A stretch of DNA of 64,000 nt. It comes from an uncultured Prevotellaceae bacterium. GTDB lineage: Bacteria; Bacteroidota; Bacteroidia; Bacteroidales; Bacteroidaceae. The translations under genes and the position numbers were made by a program. The DNA lies in NCBI GenBank assembly GCA_900318915.1, contig ONMI01000001.1:56712-120711 (forward strand). The letters are read 5' to 3'. Shown here one piece after another: positions 47,733 through 56,997 of this stretch (positions within the stretch are counted from its first letter, which is position 1; each line of letters starts with the position of its first letter). The notes beneath the pieces are model-generated. The model saw only the letters and a list, made by a program, of their open reading frames with translations, made no database searches and was not told the DNA's origin.

Positions 47733-49010
47733 TTATCTTCCCCTCCATAGCGCCCTAACTTCGCTCCAGCGGTAGTAAGGCGCTTTTTCGCTTTCCAGCG
47801 GCAGAGTGGCCTCCTGCTCGTTGAGCAGTATCTTCACCCATACATCGGTGTCGGCGGCATCGGAGCGGTAGAATACCACCTGCACGTTGCCGGCCATGGG
47901 ATACAGGTGATAGTTGCGCCATCCGGCGGCTTCCAGCTCGTCGGCGGTGGCCCAGTCGTGGTCCAGATTGTCGATTCCCATGAGGCATATCAGCGGCAGC
48001 AGCACACTTTCGTGACCGAAGCGCAGGTGGGCCGCTGTCTCTCCGCCGGCTATGGCCGCGTCGGCATCGTCGGTCATGCGCTGCAGCAGGGCCTTGGCCG
48101 TGGTGCCTTTGTGGTAACTGTTGTAGGCTTTCACATTCATCCTTCGCCAGCCCTCATACAGTTCCTCGTCGGTGAAGATGTCGTAGAGGGTGAGGCTGTC
48201 GCCTATCTCGCTGTTCTGCACCGACGACACCACCTCCAGCAGGGCGTTGAAGAGGGTGGCGGTGTCTACCTGCTGGGCGATGTAGGCGCTGTCACTAATC
48301 AACTGGCTGGCCACACGGCGGCTGTTCACCTTGGGCACCGGCACGGCCTTCGCGGTCGCCTGGCTGTGGCGGGGTGCCGTGCGGTGTTCGGGGGCAGCGC
48401 TGCTGGGCTTGTAATAGCCGGAGAGCAGGAAGGGCATGTCGCGCACGCTGGCTTGCGCCGAGGTCTGCAACCGGGGGTTGAAGGCTTTCAGTTCGCCGAG
48501 CAGTCCTGTCATCGAAAGGATGCAGCGCGAGTAGATGGTGCTGCGGGCGTCCACCCGCTTCGTGCCGGCGAAGACCTCAGGAAAATTGCGTGTCATCCGC
48601 CGTCCTATCTCCTGCCATTGGCGCAGCCCCACGGGGGTCAGTTCCTCGTAGCGGTCGGCGGCGTCGGCGGCGATGGCCTGCAGGTCGGCCAGCACCTTGT
48701 GGCCGAAGGGGCTGAGCACTCCGGCGCTCTCAGCGGCCTGGAGGGGGGCGATAGGAGCGTTGTAGGTGTCGGCGTTGTTCATCCAGCGCGAGCCGTGGCG
48801 GCCGTAATGGCTGATGTAGAAGGGGATCTTGCCGGCGGGAGGCGGGGTGAGGGTGTCCTGCAGCGGACCGGGGTAGGCGGTGAGGTAGTAGCCGGAGAGG
48901 GTCACGTCGGCGGCTATCTCCTCGTGTGCGGTCTGGCTGCGCAGGGGCTGTGTGCCGGCCACCATCATGACCAGCAGCCACAGAAGACGGTATGGATGGG
49001 CGATGTGCAT
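47733..49010 (-). CDS. Histidine acid phosphatase, MINPP/phytase-like
   Basis: A 425-residue exported enzyme with a signal peptide (about 1-24). The catalytic motif YGRHGSRW near 70 has the phospho-accepting His. The distal motif is GHES near 345, with Glu as in multiple inositol polyphosphate phosphatases (HAE) rather than HD of classical acid phosphatases. It may cleave phytate. The start at 49010 is preferred because everything upstream lies in an antisense-like, Pro-rich frame inside the BspA gene. It lies 1 bp after the BspA gene. Confidence 0.85.
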   Translation of the reverse strand: MHIAHPYRLLWLLVMMVAGTQPLRSQTAHEEIAADVTLSGYYLTAYPGPLQDTLTPPPAGKIPFYISHYGRHGSRWMNNADTYNAPIAPLQAAESAGVLSPFGHKVLADLQAIAADAADRYEELTPVGLRQWQEIGRRMTRNFPEVFAGTKRVDARSTIYSRCILSMTGLLGELKAFNPRLQTSAQASVRDMPFLLSGYYKPSSAAPEHRTAPRHSQATAKAVPVPKVNSRRVASQLISDSAYIAQQVDTATLFNALLEVVSSVQNSEIGDSLTLYDIFTDEELYEGWRRMNVKAYNSYHKGTTAKALLQRMTDDADAAIAGGETAAHLRFGHESVLLPLICLMGIDNLDHDWATADELEAAGWRNYHLYPMAGNVQVVFYRSDAADTDVWVKILLNEQEATLPLESEKAPYYRWSEVRALWRGR

Positions 49011-49011
49011 G

Positions 49012-51084
49012 CTATTGGGCGGTTTTCTGGCCGTTGACGATGTAAATGCCGTGGGGCGGCTGGCTGCCGTGGGGCAATCGGGTGCCGTTGATGTGATAGG
49101 TGGTGCCGGGGGCGGTTTCCCCCGAGGCGGTGGCGACGGTCGTGATGCCGGTGGTGTCGGTGTGGATGGGCACCAGGGCGGGACCGGCCGCATCGTCGGT
49201 GGTGAGATGGCAGCGGAAGGCATTCACCGTTCCGGCGGGGGTGAGGACGAAGGCATCGCCGGCAGCGTTCAGCACGTAGCCGCTCACCGTGTGGCGGTGC
49301 AGCGTGCCGTGCAGGGTGTAGGGATACCACGTGCGGCACATGGCGGGGGTGGCGCGGACGGTGGTGTGGCGGGCGGCAAACTGCAGCGGCTTGCCACGGA
49401 GGTCGTAGAAGTCGCCCCAGGTGTCAGCGGGCACGGCCAGCAGATAGGGTTCGTTGGCCTCCCAGGTGGCGGCGTCGGCAAAGAGGAGGCCGCCGTCGCC
49501 GTCGGTGCCGGCAAAGTGGCGCAGCCAGAACCGGTGGCCGTAGTCGTCGGGACCTTGCCGCCAGGCTATCTGCTCGCCGGCCTCCACATCGGTCACTTCC
49601 TCCACACCGAAGGGCAGCACGATGCTGTCCCAGCCGCCGTGGCCGTTGGTGCCCAGGGTGGGGGTGCGGGTGTAGAGGGCTTCGTCGGCTTCCAGGTCGA
49701 AGGGCACGAAGATGTCGTGCCCGTCGGTCAGTGTCAGGCGGTCGGCGTGTCCGTTCACCACCACGTTGCGGTCGGCAAGCGGGGCGGGCACTGCTGCCGT
49801 GCGGCTCAACACATAGAGGGTGTTGGGGTTGCTGTTGGGGCGGATGTCGGCGTCGGGGCAACTGGTAAGGTCGGCGCAGACGGCTTCCTCGGGCACCTCG
49901 ATGGTGCCGCTGGCCTCGCGCAGTGTCATCAGTCCGTCGGCGCTCCACACGGCATACTGCCCGTTCTTCTCCAGTATTACGCGGATGGCCATGCCGCGCC
50001 GCGCTTTCTCTATCGTCAGTGTCTGGTCGGCGTCTATCTGTTCCGTCACGTCGGCGCCGTCTACCGTCACCCGGTGGATGCGCCAACCGGCGTTGGGCCG
50101 GATGTGGAGCCGCACGGGGCGGTTCTCCACTACGTCTATCTGCAGACTGCCGTTCTCGTCGTGGCAGAGGGTGAGATAGGTGTCGCGCTGGGCGAAGACG
50201 GCGCGCACGGCGGTGTTGGCTGTCAGGGCAGGCAGGGTGAGGGTGTCGCCGTGCAGGAGTTCCGTGTGCTCTTGGCCGTTCACGTAGACGTGCTGCAGTG
50301 TGTAGTCTTTCTCGGGCTCCAGCATCAGTTCCAGGGGCTCGCCCTTCGGCAGGGTGTAGGTGTGGCCGGAGGCCATCTCGCCGTCGGCGTGCACCACATG
50401 GCCGCTGCCCTCGATGGTGAGGGAGAGCAGGGCCTGGCCGACGGTGGCGGTGTGGTCGGTGATATGGGCAAACTGGCTCCATCCCGGTGCGGCATGGTAG
50501 CGGGCGGCGCTGCCTTCGGGCACGGTCACCACGATGCCGTCGCGGTCGGTGCCGGCAAAACTATCCAGCAGACCGCTTCCCGTCAGGGTGGGGGGCGTGG
50601 CACCCTCGGCCTGTATGTGCTGCAGACCGCTGCAGCCCTTGAAGGCGGCCCGGCCTATGTATTTCAGGGTGGCGGGCAGGTGGAGCTCGCTCAGCATCGT
50701 GCATTGGCTGAAGGCGTAGTGGCCTATGCTGTCGGTCTGTTGCCCTATGTCGGCCTGGGCCAATTGGCTGCAGCCGTAGAAGGCTCTCTCGGCTATGTGT
50801 CTCACCGTGGCGGGCAGGGCGATGCGCAGCAGTTGGGCACAGCAAAGGAAAGCACCGTCGCCTATGCGGGTCACCGTGTAGCGCTGTCCGCCGTGCTGCA
50901 CCGTGCCGGGCACGCTGACGGCTCCCCCGTAGGGCAGGGTGTCGTTGCGCACCACTTCCACGGTTCGCTCCGTGGTGGAGAGCACACGGTAGGTGAGTCC
51001 GCCGATTACGAAGTCGGCGGCTCTCGCCTGCTGAAGGCTCAGCAGCGCGATTATGAGCAGGAGATGGAGCGTCTTGTGGTTCAT
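49012..51084 (-). CDS. BspA-type leucine-rich repeat surface protein
   Basis: A 690-residue exported protein with a signal peptide (1-22). LRR_5 repeats of the BspA type occupy about 60-165 (RIGDGAFLCCAQLLRIALPATVRHIAERAFYGCSQL in successive repeats). It continues with beta-sandwich and Bacteroidetes-type repeat domains (about 230-600) and a short C-terminal segment (TYHINGTRLPHG, GIYIVNGQKTAQ) resembling a sorting tail. BspA proteins mediate adhesion. It is probably co-transcribed with the phosphatase. Confidence 0.85.
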   Translation of the reverse strand: MNHKTLHLLLIIALLSLQQARAADFVIGGLTYRVLSTTERTVEVVRNDTLPYGGAVSVPGTVQHGGQRYTVTRIGDGAFLCCAQLLRIALPATVRHIAERAFYGCSQLAQADIGQQTDSIGHYAFSQCTMLSELHLPATLKYIGRAAFKGCSGLQHIQAEGATPPTLTGSGLLDSFAGTDRDGIVVTVPEGSAARYHAAPGWSQFAHITDHTATVGQALLSLTIEGSGHVVHADGEMASGHTYTLPKGEPLELMLEPEKDYTLQHVYVNGQEHTELLHGDTLTLPALTANTAVRAVFAQRDTYLTLCHDENGSLQIDVVENRPVRLHIRPNAGWRIHRVTVDGADVTEQIDADQTLTIEKARRGMAIRVILEKNGQYAVWSADGLMTLREASGTIEVPEEAVCADLTSCPDADIRPNSNPNTLYVLSRTAAVPAPLADRNVVVNGHADRLTLTDGHDIFVPFDLEADEALYTRTPTLGTNGHGGWDSIVLPFGVEEVTDVEAGEQIAWRQGPDDYGHRFWLRHFAGTDGDGGLLFADAATWEANEPYLLAVPADTWGDFYDLRGKPLQFAARHTTVRATPAMCRTWYPYTLHGTLHRHTVSGYVLNAAGDAFVLTPAGTVNAFRCHLTTDDAAGPALVPIHTDTTGITTVATASGETAPGTTYHINGTRLPHGSQPPHGIYIVNGQKTAQ

Positions 51085-51190
51085 CGTGGTGGAAATAGGG
51101 CTGGCGGCATGTCATGAGCGCACACTGAGCAAAGATAACATAAAAAAGTCGATTGTCGAAATAACTGGTCGCAAAAAAATGTTTTTTCTT

Positions 51191-51221
51191 TTTGTCGGTC
51201 AGTCGGTTTTATTTACCTTTG
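51191..51221 (+). promoter_or_regulatory. Bacteroidetes-type promoter of DUF3332 gene
   Basis: TTTG at 51191-51194 and TACCTTTG at 51214-51221, with a 19-bp spacer, matches the TTTG/TAnnTTTG consensus closely. Confidence 0.8.
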
Positions 51222-51234
51222 CATTCAGTAAATC

Positions 51235-51819
51235 ATGTTTAACCCGAAAAAAGTATTGACAATGGTAAACAAAATGTGTTTGAAAACCGTCATCTGCCTC
51301 CTCGCAGGCAGCATGATGTTCAGTTCGTGTATCGGTTCGTTCAGCCTCTTCAATCAGTATGCCGCATGGCAGAAGGATATGACCAGCAACAAGTTCATCA
51401 ACGCCATCGTGGGCTTCGTGCTCATGCCTATCGTGGGTGGCGTGGCACTCACCGTCGACGCCGTGGTGCTCAACACCATCGAGTTCTGGACCGGTGAGAA
51501 TCCCGTGGCACAGAATGTGGGCAAGACTCAGATGATCAAGGGCGACGACGGTCTGCTCTATGCCGTGAAGACCCTGCACAAGGGCTATGAAATCAAGGCC
51601 CCCAACGGACAGGTGACCCTCCTCACCTACAACAAGCGCGACGACAGCTGGTCCATCTCGCAGAACGGCGTCACCAAAGAGATCTTCCGCTTCAATGAGG
51701 ACGGCAAGAGCATCAAGGTGGTGATGAACGGCGAAGACCGCAACTTCACCCTCAACGAGCAGGGCGTGAACAATGCCGAAATGGCTGCCCACGAGGGCTG
51801 GTTTGTAGCCCAGAAGTAA
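51235..51819 (+). CDS. DUF3332-family lipoprotein
   Basis: A 194-residue protein of the DUF3332 family. The lipobox is MMFSSC (Cys near 32), followed by IGSFSLFNQYAAWQ and a hydrophobic stretch VGFVLMPIVGGVALTVDAVVLNTIEFW typical of the family. The function is unknown. The upstream promoter puts the transcript start close to the first ATG at 51235; the ATG at 51262 is an equally good start and gives a normal signal peptide length. Confidence 0.85.
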   Translation: MFNPKKVLTMVNKMCLKTVICLLAGSMMFSSCIGSFSLFNQYAAWQKDMTSNKFINAIVGFVLMPIVGGVALTVDAVVLNTIEFWTGENPVAQNVGKTQMIKGDDGLLYAVKTLHKGYEIKAPNGQVTLLTYNKRDDSWSISQNGVTKEIFRFNEDGKSIKVVMNGEDRNFTLNEQGVNNAEMAAHEGWFVAQK

Positions 51820-51858
51820 ACGATTGTCGTTATTTCGTGCATTTTTTCTTGCAAAATG

Positions 51859-51890
51859 TTTGCGGAAACAGATTTTTTGTTTTACTTTTG
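51859..51890 (+). promoter_or_regulatory. Promoter of aromatic amino acid operon
   Basis: TTTG at 51859-51862 and TACTTTTG at 51883-51890, 20 bp apart, match the Bacteroidetes consensus. Transcription would begin near 51897, leaving a leader of about 190 nt before pheA. Confidence 0.8.
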
Positions 51891-51914
51891 CAACCGACAA
51901 AAAGAACAGAGCTG

Positions 51915-51989
51915 ATGTGTAACCGGAATTCATATTATGGCTATTACTATTTTTACTTTGCACGCAAGGGCAGAGCGGGAATCTTGTAG
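51915..51989 (+). CDS. Tyr/Phe-rich leader peptide
   Basis: A 24-codon frame (ATG at 51915, TAG at 51987-51989) containing SYYGYYYFYF: six Tyr and two Phe within ten residues. This is the composition expected of a leader peptide that senses charged tRNA-Tyr and tRNA-Phe. It lies just after the promoter and before the hairpins in the leader. An overlapping shorter frame (51937-51999) has a single Phe and is less likely. Confidence 0.75.
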   Translation: MCNRNSYYGYYYFYFARKGRAGIL

Positions 51990-52063
51990 CAGGTCGTAAA
52001 AATGAATCCATATACATTTCAATGACATACCATAGAATCCCGCTTCACCATGAGGCGGGATTC
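51973..52063 (+). promoter_or_regulatory. Putative Tyr/Phe attenuator
   Basis: Segment 2 (51973-51983, GAGCGGGAATC) can pair with segment 3 (52035-52046, GAATCCCGCTTC), one mismatch. Segment 3 can instead pair with segment 4 (52052-52063, GAGGCGGGATTC) in a 12-bp hairpin with a 5-nt loop. Segment 2 lies in the last codons of the leader peptide. A ribosome stalled at the Tyr/Phe run leaves 2 free (2:3 forms); one that finishes covers 2 (3:4 forms). No U run follows 3:4, so the terminator is not classical. Confidence 0.65.
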
Positions 52064-52087
52064 AGTCGTTAATAATATGCGTAGTTT

Positions 52088-52930
52088 ATGAAGAGAGTAG
52101 CCATACAGGGACAAGCAGGGTCGTTTCACGACATCGCCGTGCAGCATTATTTCGGACAGGAACAGGTGCAGCTTATCTACTGCGCCACCTTCGAGATGGT
52201 GTTCGAGAACATCAAGCGCGACCCTACCGTCATCGGCATGGTGGCCATAGAGAACACCATAGCGGGCAGCCTGCTGCACAACTATGAACTGCTGCGCGAC
52301 TCGGGTGTCACCGTGGTGGGCGAGCACAAACTGCACATACAGCATGCCATCTGCTGCCTGCCCGACGACTCATGGGACACCCTGCGCGAGGTGCACTCGC
52401 ATCCCGTGGCGCTCATGCAGTGCCGGCAGTTCCTGGCCAACAGGCCCGAGCTCAGGGCTGTGGAGGCGGAAGACACCGCAGGCGCGGCCGAGTATATTGC
52501 GCAGCACCAGTGCCGCGGCACGGCCGCCATCTGCCACGCCGAGGCGGCCCGAATGAACGGACTCAAGGTGCTCGAGGATGCCATCGAGGACAACAAGCAC
52601 AACTTCACCCGGTTCCTCGTGGTGTGCGACCCGAGAAAGGCCGACTTCATGCGGCCGCTCGACAAAACCGACAAGGCCAGCCTCGTGTTCTCGCTGCCCC
52701 ATGAGGAGGGCTCGCTCTCCAAGGTTCTCACCATCCTCTCGTTCTACAACATCAACCTCACCAAGATTCAGTCGCTGCCCATTATCGGGCAGGAGTGGGA
52801 GTATCTGTTCTATGTGGATGTGACCTACAACAACCTTATCCGCTACCGCCAGAGCATCGACGCCATCATCCCCCTCACACGCGAACTTAAAATATTAGGA
52901 GAGTACAACAATGGGAAACAGACTCGCTGA
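52088..52930 (+). CDS. pheA: Prephenate dehydratase
   Basis: A 280-residue monofunctional enzyme converting prephenate to phenylpyruvate. GQAGSFHDIAVQHYF opens the catalytic domain, NTIAGSLLHNYELL carries the substrate-site pattern, and the NFTRFLVV block near 172 is the conserved Thr-Arg-Phe motif. The C-terminal ACT domain (about 195-280; SLVFSLPHEEGSLSKVL, then ESLP-type LTKIQSLPI) suggests Phe feedback. It opens the operon under a putative attenuator and overlaps the aminotransferase by 20 bp. Confidence 0.93.
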   Translation: MKRVAIQGQAGSFHDIAVQHYFGQEQVQLIYCATFEMVFENIKRDPTVIGMVAIENTIAGSLLHNYELLRDSGVTVVGEHKLHIQHAICCLPDDSWDTLREVHSHPVALMQCRQFLANRPELRAVEAEDTAGAAEYIAQHQCRGTAAICHAEAARMNGLKVLEDAIEDNKHNFTRFLVVCDPRKADFMRPLDKTDKASLVFSLPHEEGSLSKVLTILSFYNINLTKIQSLPIIGQEWEYLFYVDVTYNNLIRYRQSIDAIIPLTRELKILGEYNNGKQTR

Positions 52931-54101
52931 CATCCAGCCGGCCGACAGGCTCGGCACCGTGCAGGAATACTACTTCAGCCGTAAACTCAAAGAGGTGGCC
53001 CGGCTCAACAGCCAGGGACTCGATATCGTGAGCCTGGCCATAGGAAGCCCCGACCGGCCGCCCTCAGACGATACTATAGAAACACTCTGCCAGGTGGCAC
53101 GGCGTCCCGACACCCACGGCTATCAGCCCACCATGGGCACACCGGAGCTGAGGCAGGCCATGGCGCGGTTCTACAAGCGCTGGTATGGCGTGGAGCTGGA
53201 CCCGGCTACCGAAATACTGCCGCTCATAGGCAGCAAGGAGGGCATACTGCACGTGACACTGGCCTTCGTCAATCCGGGCGACGGTGTGCTCGTGCCCGAT
53301 CCGGGCTATCCCACCTACACCTCGCTGAGCCGCATACTGGGCGCACGCATCGTGAACTACAACCTGCGCAGCGACAATGCGTGGCAGCCTGATTTCGACG
53401 AACTGGAACGGATGGACCTCACGGGGGTGAAACTCATGTGGACCAATTATCCCAACATGCCCACCGGAGGCGATGCCTCGATGGAGACGTACCGGCGGCT
53501 GGTCGACTTCGCCAGACGGCACCACATCGTGGTGGTGAACGACAATCCTTACTCCTTCATCCTGAACCGACAGCCCAAGTCGCTCCTGCAGGTGGAGGGT
53601 GCCAAAGACTGCTGCATAGAGTTCAACTCCATGAGCAAAAGCCACAACATGCCGGGATGGCGCGTGGGACTGTGCGCCTCGAACCCTACCTTCATCTCCT
53701 GGATACTGAAGATAAAAAGCAATGTGGACAGCGGCACCTTCCGCGGACTGCAACTGGCTGCCGCACAGGCTTATGACAATACCGACGAATGGCACGCCGA
53801 GGCGAATTACGACACATATCTGCGGCGCCGAAAAGTGGCCGAGCAGATTACGACGGCACTGGGGTGCTCCTTCGACCCGAAGCAGGTGGGCATGTTCCTC
53901 TGGGGACGGATTCCCGATGGTATGGCCGATGCCGAGACGCTCACCGAAAAGGTGCTCCACGAGGCGAGGGTTTTCATCACACCGGGCTTCATCTTCGGCG
54001 AGAACGGAAGGCGATATGTGCGCATCTCGCTCTGCGCCGACGATGAACGCATGCAGGAGGCCCTGCGCCGAATCAACGCTATGAATAATAATAACAAATA
54101 A
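52911..54101 (+). CDS. PLP aminotransferase, probably aromatic
   Basis: A 396-residue class I/II aminotransferase. The PLP Lys lies in SMSKSHNMPGWRVG near 241, with NYPNMPTGG near 180 and NDNPYSF near 212. It resembles LL-diaminopimelate/aspartate-type enzymes, but its place between pheA and the DAHP synthase gene points to phenylpyruvate/4-hydroxyphenylpyruvate transamination, the last step to Phe and Tyr (inference). Confidence 0.88.
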   Translation: MGNRLADIQPADRLGTVQEYYFSRKLKEVARLNSQGLDIVSLAIGSPDRPPSDDTIETLCQVARRPDTHGYQPTMGTPELRQAMARFYKRWYGVELDPATEILPLIGSKEGILHVTLAFVNPGDGVLVPDPGYPTYTSLSRILGARIVNYNLRSDNAWQPDFDELERMDLTGVKLMWTNYPNMPTGGDASMETYRRLVDFARRHHIVVVNDNPYSFILNRQPKSLLQVEGAKDCCIEFNSMSKSHNMPGWRVGLCASNPTFISWILKIKSNVDSGTFRGLQLAAAQAYDNTDEWHAEANYDTYLRRRKVAEQITTALGCSFDPKQVGMFLWGRIPDGMADAETLTEKVLHEARVFITPGFIFGENGRRYVRISLCADDERMQEALRRINAMNNNNK

Positions 54102-54113
54102 AAATATAATCTC

Positions 54114-55178
54114 ATGGATCTGAACCTACAACCGCTCCATCTTCCGAGCGACAACGAACGGCCTTTCGTGATAGCTGGACCTTGCTCGGCCGAAACCGAG
54201 GAACAAGTGATGAAAACGGCCTGGCAACTGGCCAAGAAGGGTTGCCATATGTTCCGCGCCGGCGTGTGGAAACCGCGTACCAAACCAGGCGGATTCGAAG
54301 GCAACGGACTGAAGGCGCTGCCTTGGCTCAAAAGGGTGAAGGAGGAGACGGGCATGCTCGTGGCCACCGAGGTGGCCACACCCACCCATGTGGAGCAGGC
54401 ACTGGCCCATGGCATCGACATCCTCTGGATAGGGGCACGCACATCGGCCAACCCCTTCGCCATGCAGGACCTGGCCGACGCCCTCAGGGGCACCGATGCC
54501 ACCGTGCTGGTGAAAAACCCGGTGAACCCTGACCTCGAACTGTGGATAGGGGCCCTGGAGCGCATCAACCAGGCGGGCATCACCAAGCTGGCAGCCGTCC
54601 ACCGGGGTTTCTCCAGCTACGACAAGAAAATTTACCGCAACCTGCCCATGTGGCAGATTCCTATCGAACTGCGACGCCGTATTCCCGATTTGCCCATCAT
54701 CAACGACCCCAGCCATATAGGTGGACGACGCGAACTGGTGGCGCCGCTCTGCCAACAGGCCATGGACCTGGGATTCGACGGACTGCTCGTTGAGGCGCAC
54801 TGCGACCCCGACAAGGCGTGGAGCGACGCAAAGCAGCAGGTGACACCTGATGTGCTCGACTATATCCTCTCGCTTATCGTGGTGCGCGACGAGACGGTCA
54901 CCACCGAAGGTATACATGAACTGCGCAACCAGATTGACGAACTCGACAACCAACTCATGGACCTTCTGGCCAAGCGTATGCGGGTGTGCCGCGAGATAGG
55001 ACAGTATAAGAAAGAGCACAATATGACCGTGCTGCAGCCGGTGCGCTACAGCGAGATTCTCGACAAACGGGGCGCACAGGGTGTGCTCTGCGGCATGGAC
55101 GCTGAGTTCGTGAAGAAAATATTCGAGAATGTGCACGAGGAGAGCGTGCGGCAGCAAATGGAAATCATCAACAAATAA
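54114..55178 (+). CDS. Bifunctional DAHP synthase-chorismate mutase
   Basis: A 354-residue fusion. Residues 1-255 are a class I DAHP synthase (AGPCSAETEEQV near 21, FRAGVWKPRTKPGGFEGNG near 45, and VEAHCDPDKAWSD near 228), the first shikimate-pathway step. Residues about 262-354 are an AroQ chorismate mutase (LRNQIDELDNQLMDLLAKRM), which makes prephenate. Bacteroidetes commonly have this order, and fused mutase often serves as the allosteric site. It is placed between the aminotransferase and tyrA. Confidence 0.92.
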   Translation: MDLNLQPLHLPSDNERPFVIAGPCSAETEEQVMKTAWQLAKKGCHMFRAGVWKPRTKPGGFEGNGLKALPWLKRVKEETGMLVATEVATPTHVEQALAHGIDILWIGARTSANPFAMQDLADALRGTDATVLVKNPVNPDLELWIGALERINQAGITKLAAVHRGFSSYDKKIYRNLPMWQIPIELRRRIPDLPIINDPSHIGGRRELVAPLCQQAMDLGFDGLLVEAHCDPDKAWSDAKQQVTPDVLDYILSLIVVRDETVTTEGIHELRNQIDELDNQLMDLLAKRMRVCREIGQYKKEHNMTVLQPVRYSEILDKRGAQGVLCGMDAEFVKKIFENVHEESVRQQMEIINK

Positions 55179-55190
55179 TCCTTACACACT

Positions 55191-55985
55191 ATGAGAATAC
55201 TGGTCATGGGAGCCGGCAAGATGGGAAGCTTCTTCCTCGACCTGCTGAGCTTCGAACATGAGACGGCGGTCTTCGAGAAAGACCCCAAGCGGATGCGGTT
55301 CACCTACAACACGCAGCGATTCACCCGACTGGAGGAAATAGCTGAGTTTCAGCCTGAATTGGTAATCAACGCCGTCACGGTGAAGTATACCATCCCGGCT
55401 TTCGAGGAGGTGATGCCTTACCTGCCCAAGGAGTGCATCATCAGCGACATCGCATCGGTGAAAACCGGACTGAAAGACTTCTACGACCGCTCCGGACGCC
55501 GGTACGTCTCCACGCACCCCATGTTCGGACCTACCTTCGCCAATCTGCAGCAGCTCAGCGAGGAGAACGCCGTCATTATCAGCGAGGGCGACTACATGGG
55601 ACGCATCTTCTTCAAAGACCTCTACAGCCGACTCGGACTCAATATCTATGAGTATACCTTCGACGAGCACGACCAGACCGTGGCCTACTCGCTCAGTATC
55701 CCCTTTGTGAGTACCTTCGTCTTCGCGGCGGTCATGAAGCACCAGGACGCGCCGGGCACCACCTTCAAGCGGCACATGCGCATAGCCAAGGGGGTGCTCA
55801 ATGAGGACGACTACCTGCTGCAGGAAATACTCTTCAATCCCTATACGGGCGGACAGGTGTCGAAAATACGCACCGAACTGAAAGAACTGCTCGACATCAT
55901 CGAACACCACGACGAAGGACGCATGCAGGAATACCTGGCCAAGATACGCCACAATGTGGCACGCGATATACAAATAGACCGATAA
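55191..55985 (+). CDS. tyrA: Prephenate dehydrogenase
   Basis: A 264-residue NAD(P)-dependent enzyme that converts prephenate to 4-hydroxyphenylpyruvate. The Rossmann motif is VMGAGKMGSFF near 5-15. IISDIASVKTGL near 84 and STHPMFGPTF near 103 contain the expected catalytic His. No ACT domain is attached, consistent with control at the DNA/RNA level. Confidence 0.92.
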   Translation: MRILVMGAGKMGSFFLDLLSFEHETAVFEKDPKRMRFTYNTQRFTRLEEIAEFQPELVINAVTVKYTIPAFEEVMPYLPKECIISDIASVKTGLKDFYDRSGRRYVSTHPMFGPTFANLQQLSEENAVIISEGDYMGRIFFKDLYSRLGLNIYEYTFDEHDQTVAYSLSIPFVSTFVFAAVMKHQDAPGTTFKRHMRIAKGVLNEDDYLLQEILFNPYTGGQVSKIRTELKELLDIIEHHDEGRMQEYLAKIRHNVARDIQIDR

Positions 55986-56052
55986 CACCTTCGTGCTCAA
56001 CCGATAACGACTTCACCCCTCTACCTCTGAGAAACCTTATCCAACCAATACC

Positions 56053-56997
56053 ATGCAACTGCTGCTGCTCATCGCTTCGCTTTTCACCTTCGTGGAGTTC
56101 AACTGCGAGAACCTCTTCGACTGCGAGCACGACTCGCTGAAAAACGACTATGAGTTTCTGCCGGCATCGCAGCGTCATTGGGACAGTCACAAATACTGGC
56201 AGAAGGTGAACAACGTGGCCCGCGCGGTGCTCTCTTGCGGCGAACAGGACGGCACAGAGTGGGCACTGCCCGACATGGTGGCGCTCTGCGAGGTGGAGAA
56301 CGACTCGGTGATACGCGACCTGGCCCGAAGGTCGCTCCTGCGGAAGGCGGGCTATGAATACATCGTCACGCAGAGCGGCGATGAGCGGGGCATCGATGTG
56401 GCGCTGCTCTATTCGCCCTTCTCCTTCCGGATTATCAGCCATACGGCGCTGCGTATCCTGCCCGAAGGACGCCAGCATCCCACCCGCGATGTGCTCTATG
56501 CCTGCGGAGTGGTGCGCGGGGGCGACACACTGCATGTGCTGGCGGTGCACGCCCCCAGCAGGGCCAGCGGGGCGGCACAGACCAATGCCTACCGCGTCAG
56601 GGTGGCGCAACGGGTGGCCGAGGCGGTCGACTCCATACGGGCGGCACAGCAGCACCCGCTCATCATCGTGGCGGGCGATTTCAATGATTATCAAGGCGAT
56701 GAGGCCATCCGCCTGCTGCAGGAGCATGGCCTCACCGATGTCTCTGCGGCGGCGGTGGGGCAGAACGGCGCCCGCGGCACCTACAAATACCGTGGGCGAT
56801 GGGGCAGCCTCGACCATATCTTTGTGAATAGTCTCTTGCTGCACAACCTCAGCACCTGCCGTGTGCACGACGCCGACTTCCTCATCGAAGAGGATGAACG
56901 CTACGGCGGCGTGCAGCCCCGCCGCACCTTCATAGGCCGCCGCTACCACGGCGGCACCAGCGACCACCTCCCTCTGGTGGCTTCCTTCATGCTATAG
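56053..56997 (+). CDS. Endonuclease/exonuclease/phosphatase-family protein
   Basis: A 314-residue protein of the EEP fold: FVEFNCENLFDCEHD opens it, with ALCEVEN near 77 (metal Glu), VHAPSRASGA near 170, VAGDFNDYQGDEA near 205 (Asp/Asn pair) and GTSDHLPLVASF at the end (Asp-His). The hydrophobic N-terminus could be a signal peptide. The substrate may be nucleic acid or a phospho-compound. Confidence 0.88.
   Translation: MQLLLLIASLFTFVEFNCENLFDCEHDSLKNDYEFLPASQRHWDSHKYWQKVNNVARAVLSCGEQDGTEWALPDMVALCEVENDSVIRDLARRSLLRKAGYEYIVTQSGDERGIDVALLYSPFSFRIISHTALRILPEGRQHPTRDVLYACGVVRGGDTLHVLAVHAPSRASGAAQTNAYRVRVAQRVAEAVDSIRAAQQHPLIIVAGDFNDYQGDEAIRLLQEHGLTDVSAAAVGQNGARGTYKYRGRWGSLDHIFVNSLLLHNLSTCRVHDADFLIEEDERYGGVQPRRTFIGRRYHGGTSDHLPLVASFML

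Noticed and set aside
48952-51117. 721-residue plus frame
   Set aside because: Antisense to the BspA gene; Gly/Val-rich shadow.
51937-51999. Alternative 20-codon leader frame
   Set aside because: It has only one Phe and no Tyr; the overlapping frame with the Tyr/Phe run is a far better leader peptide.
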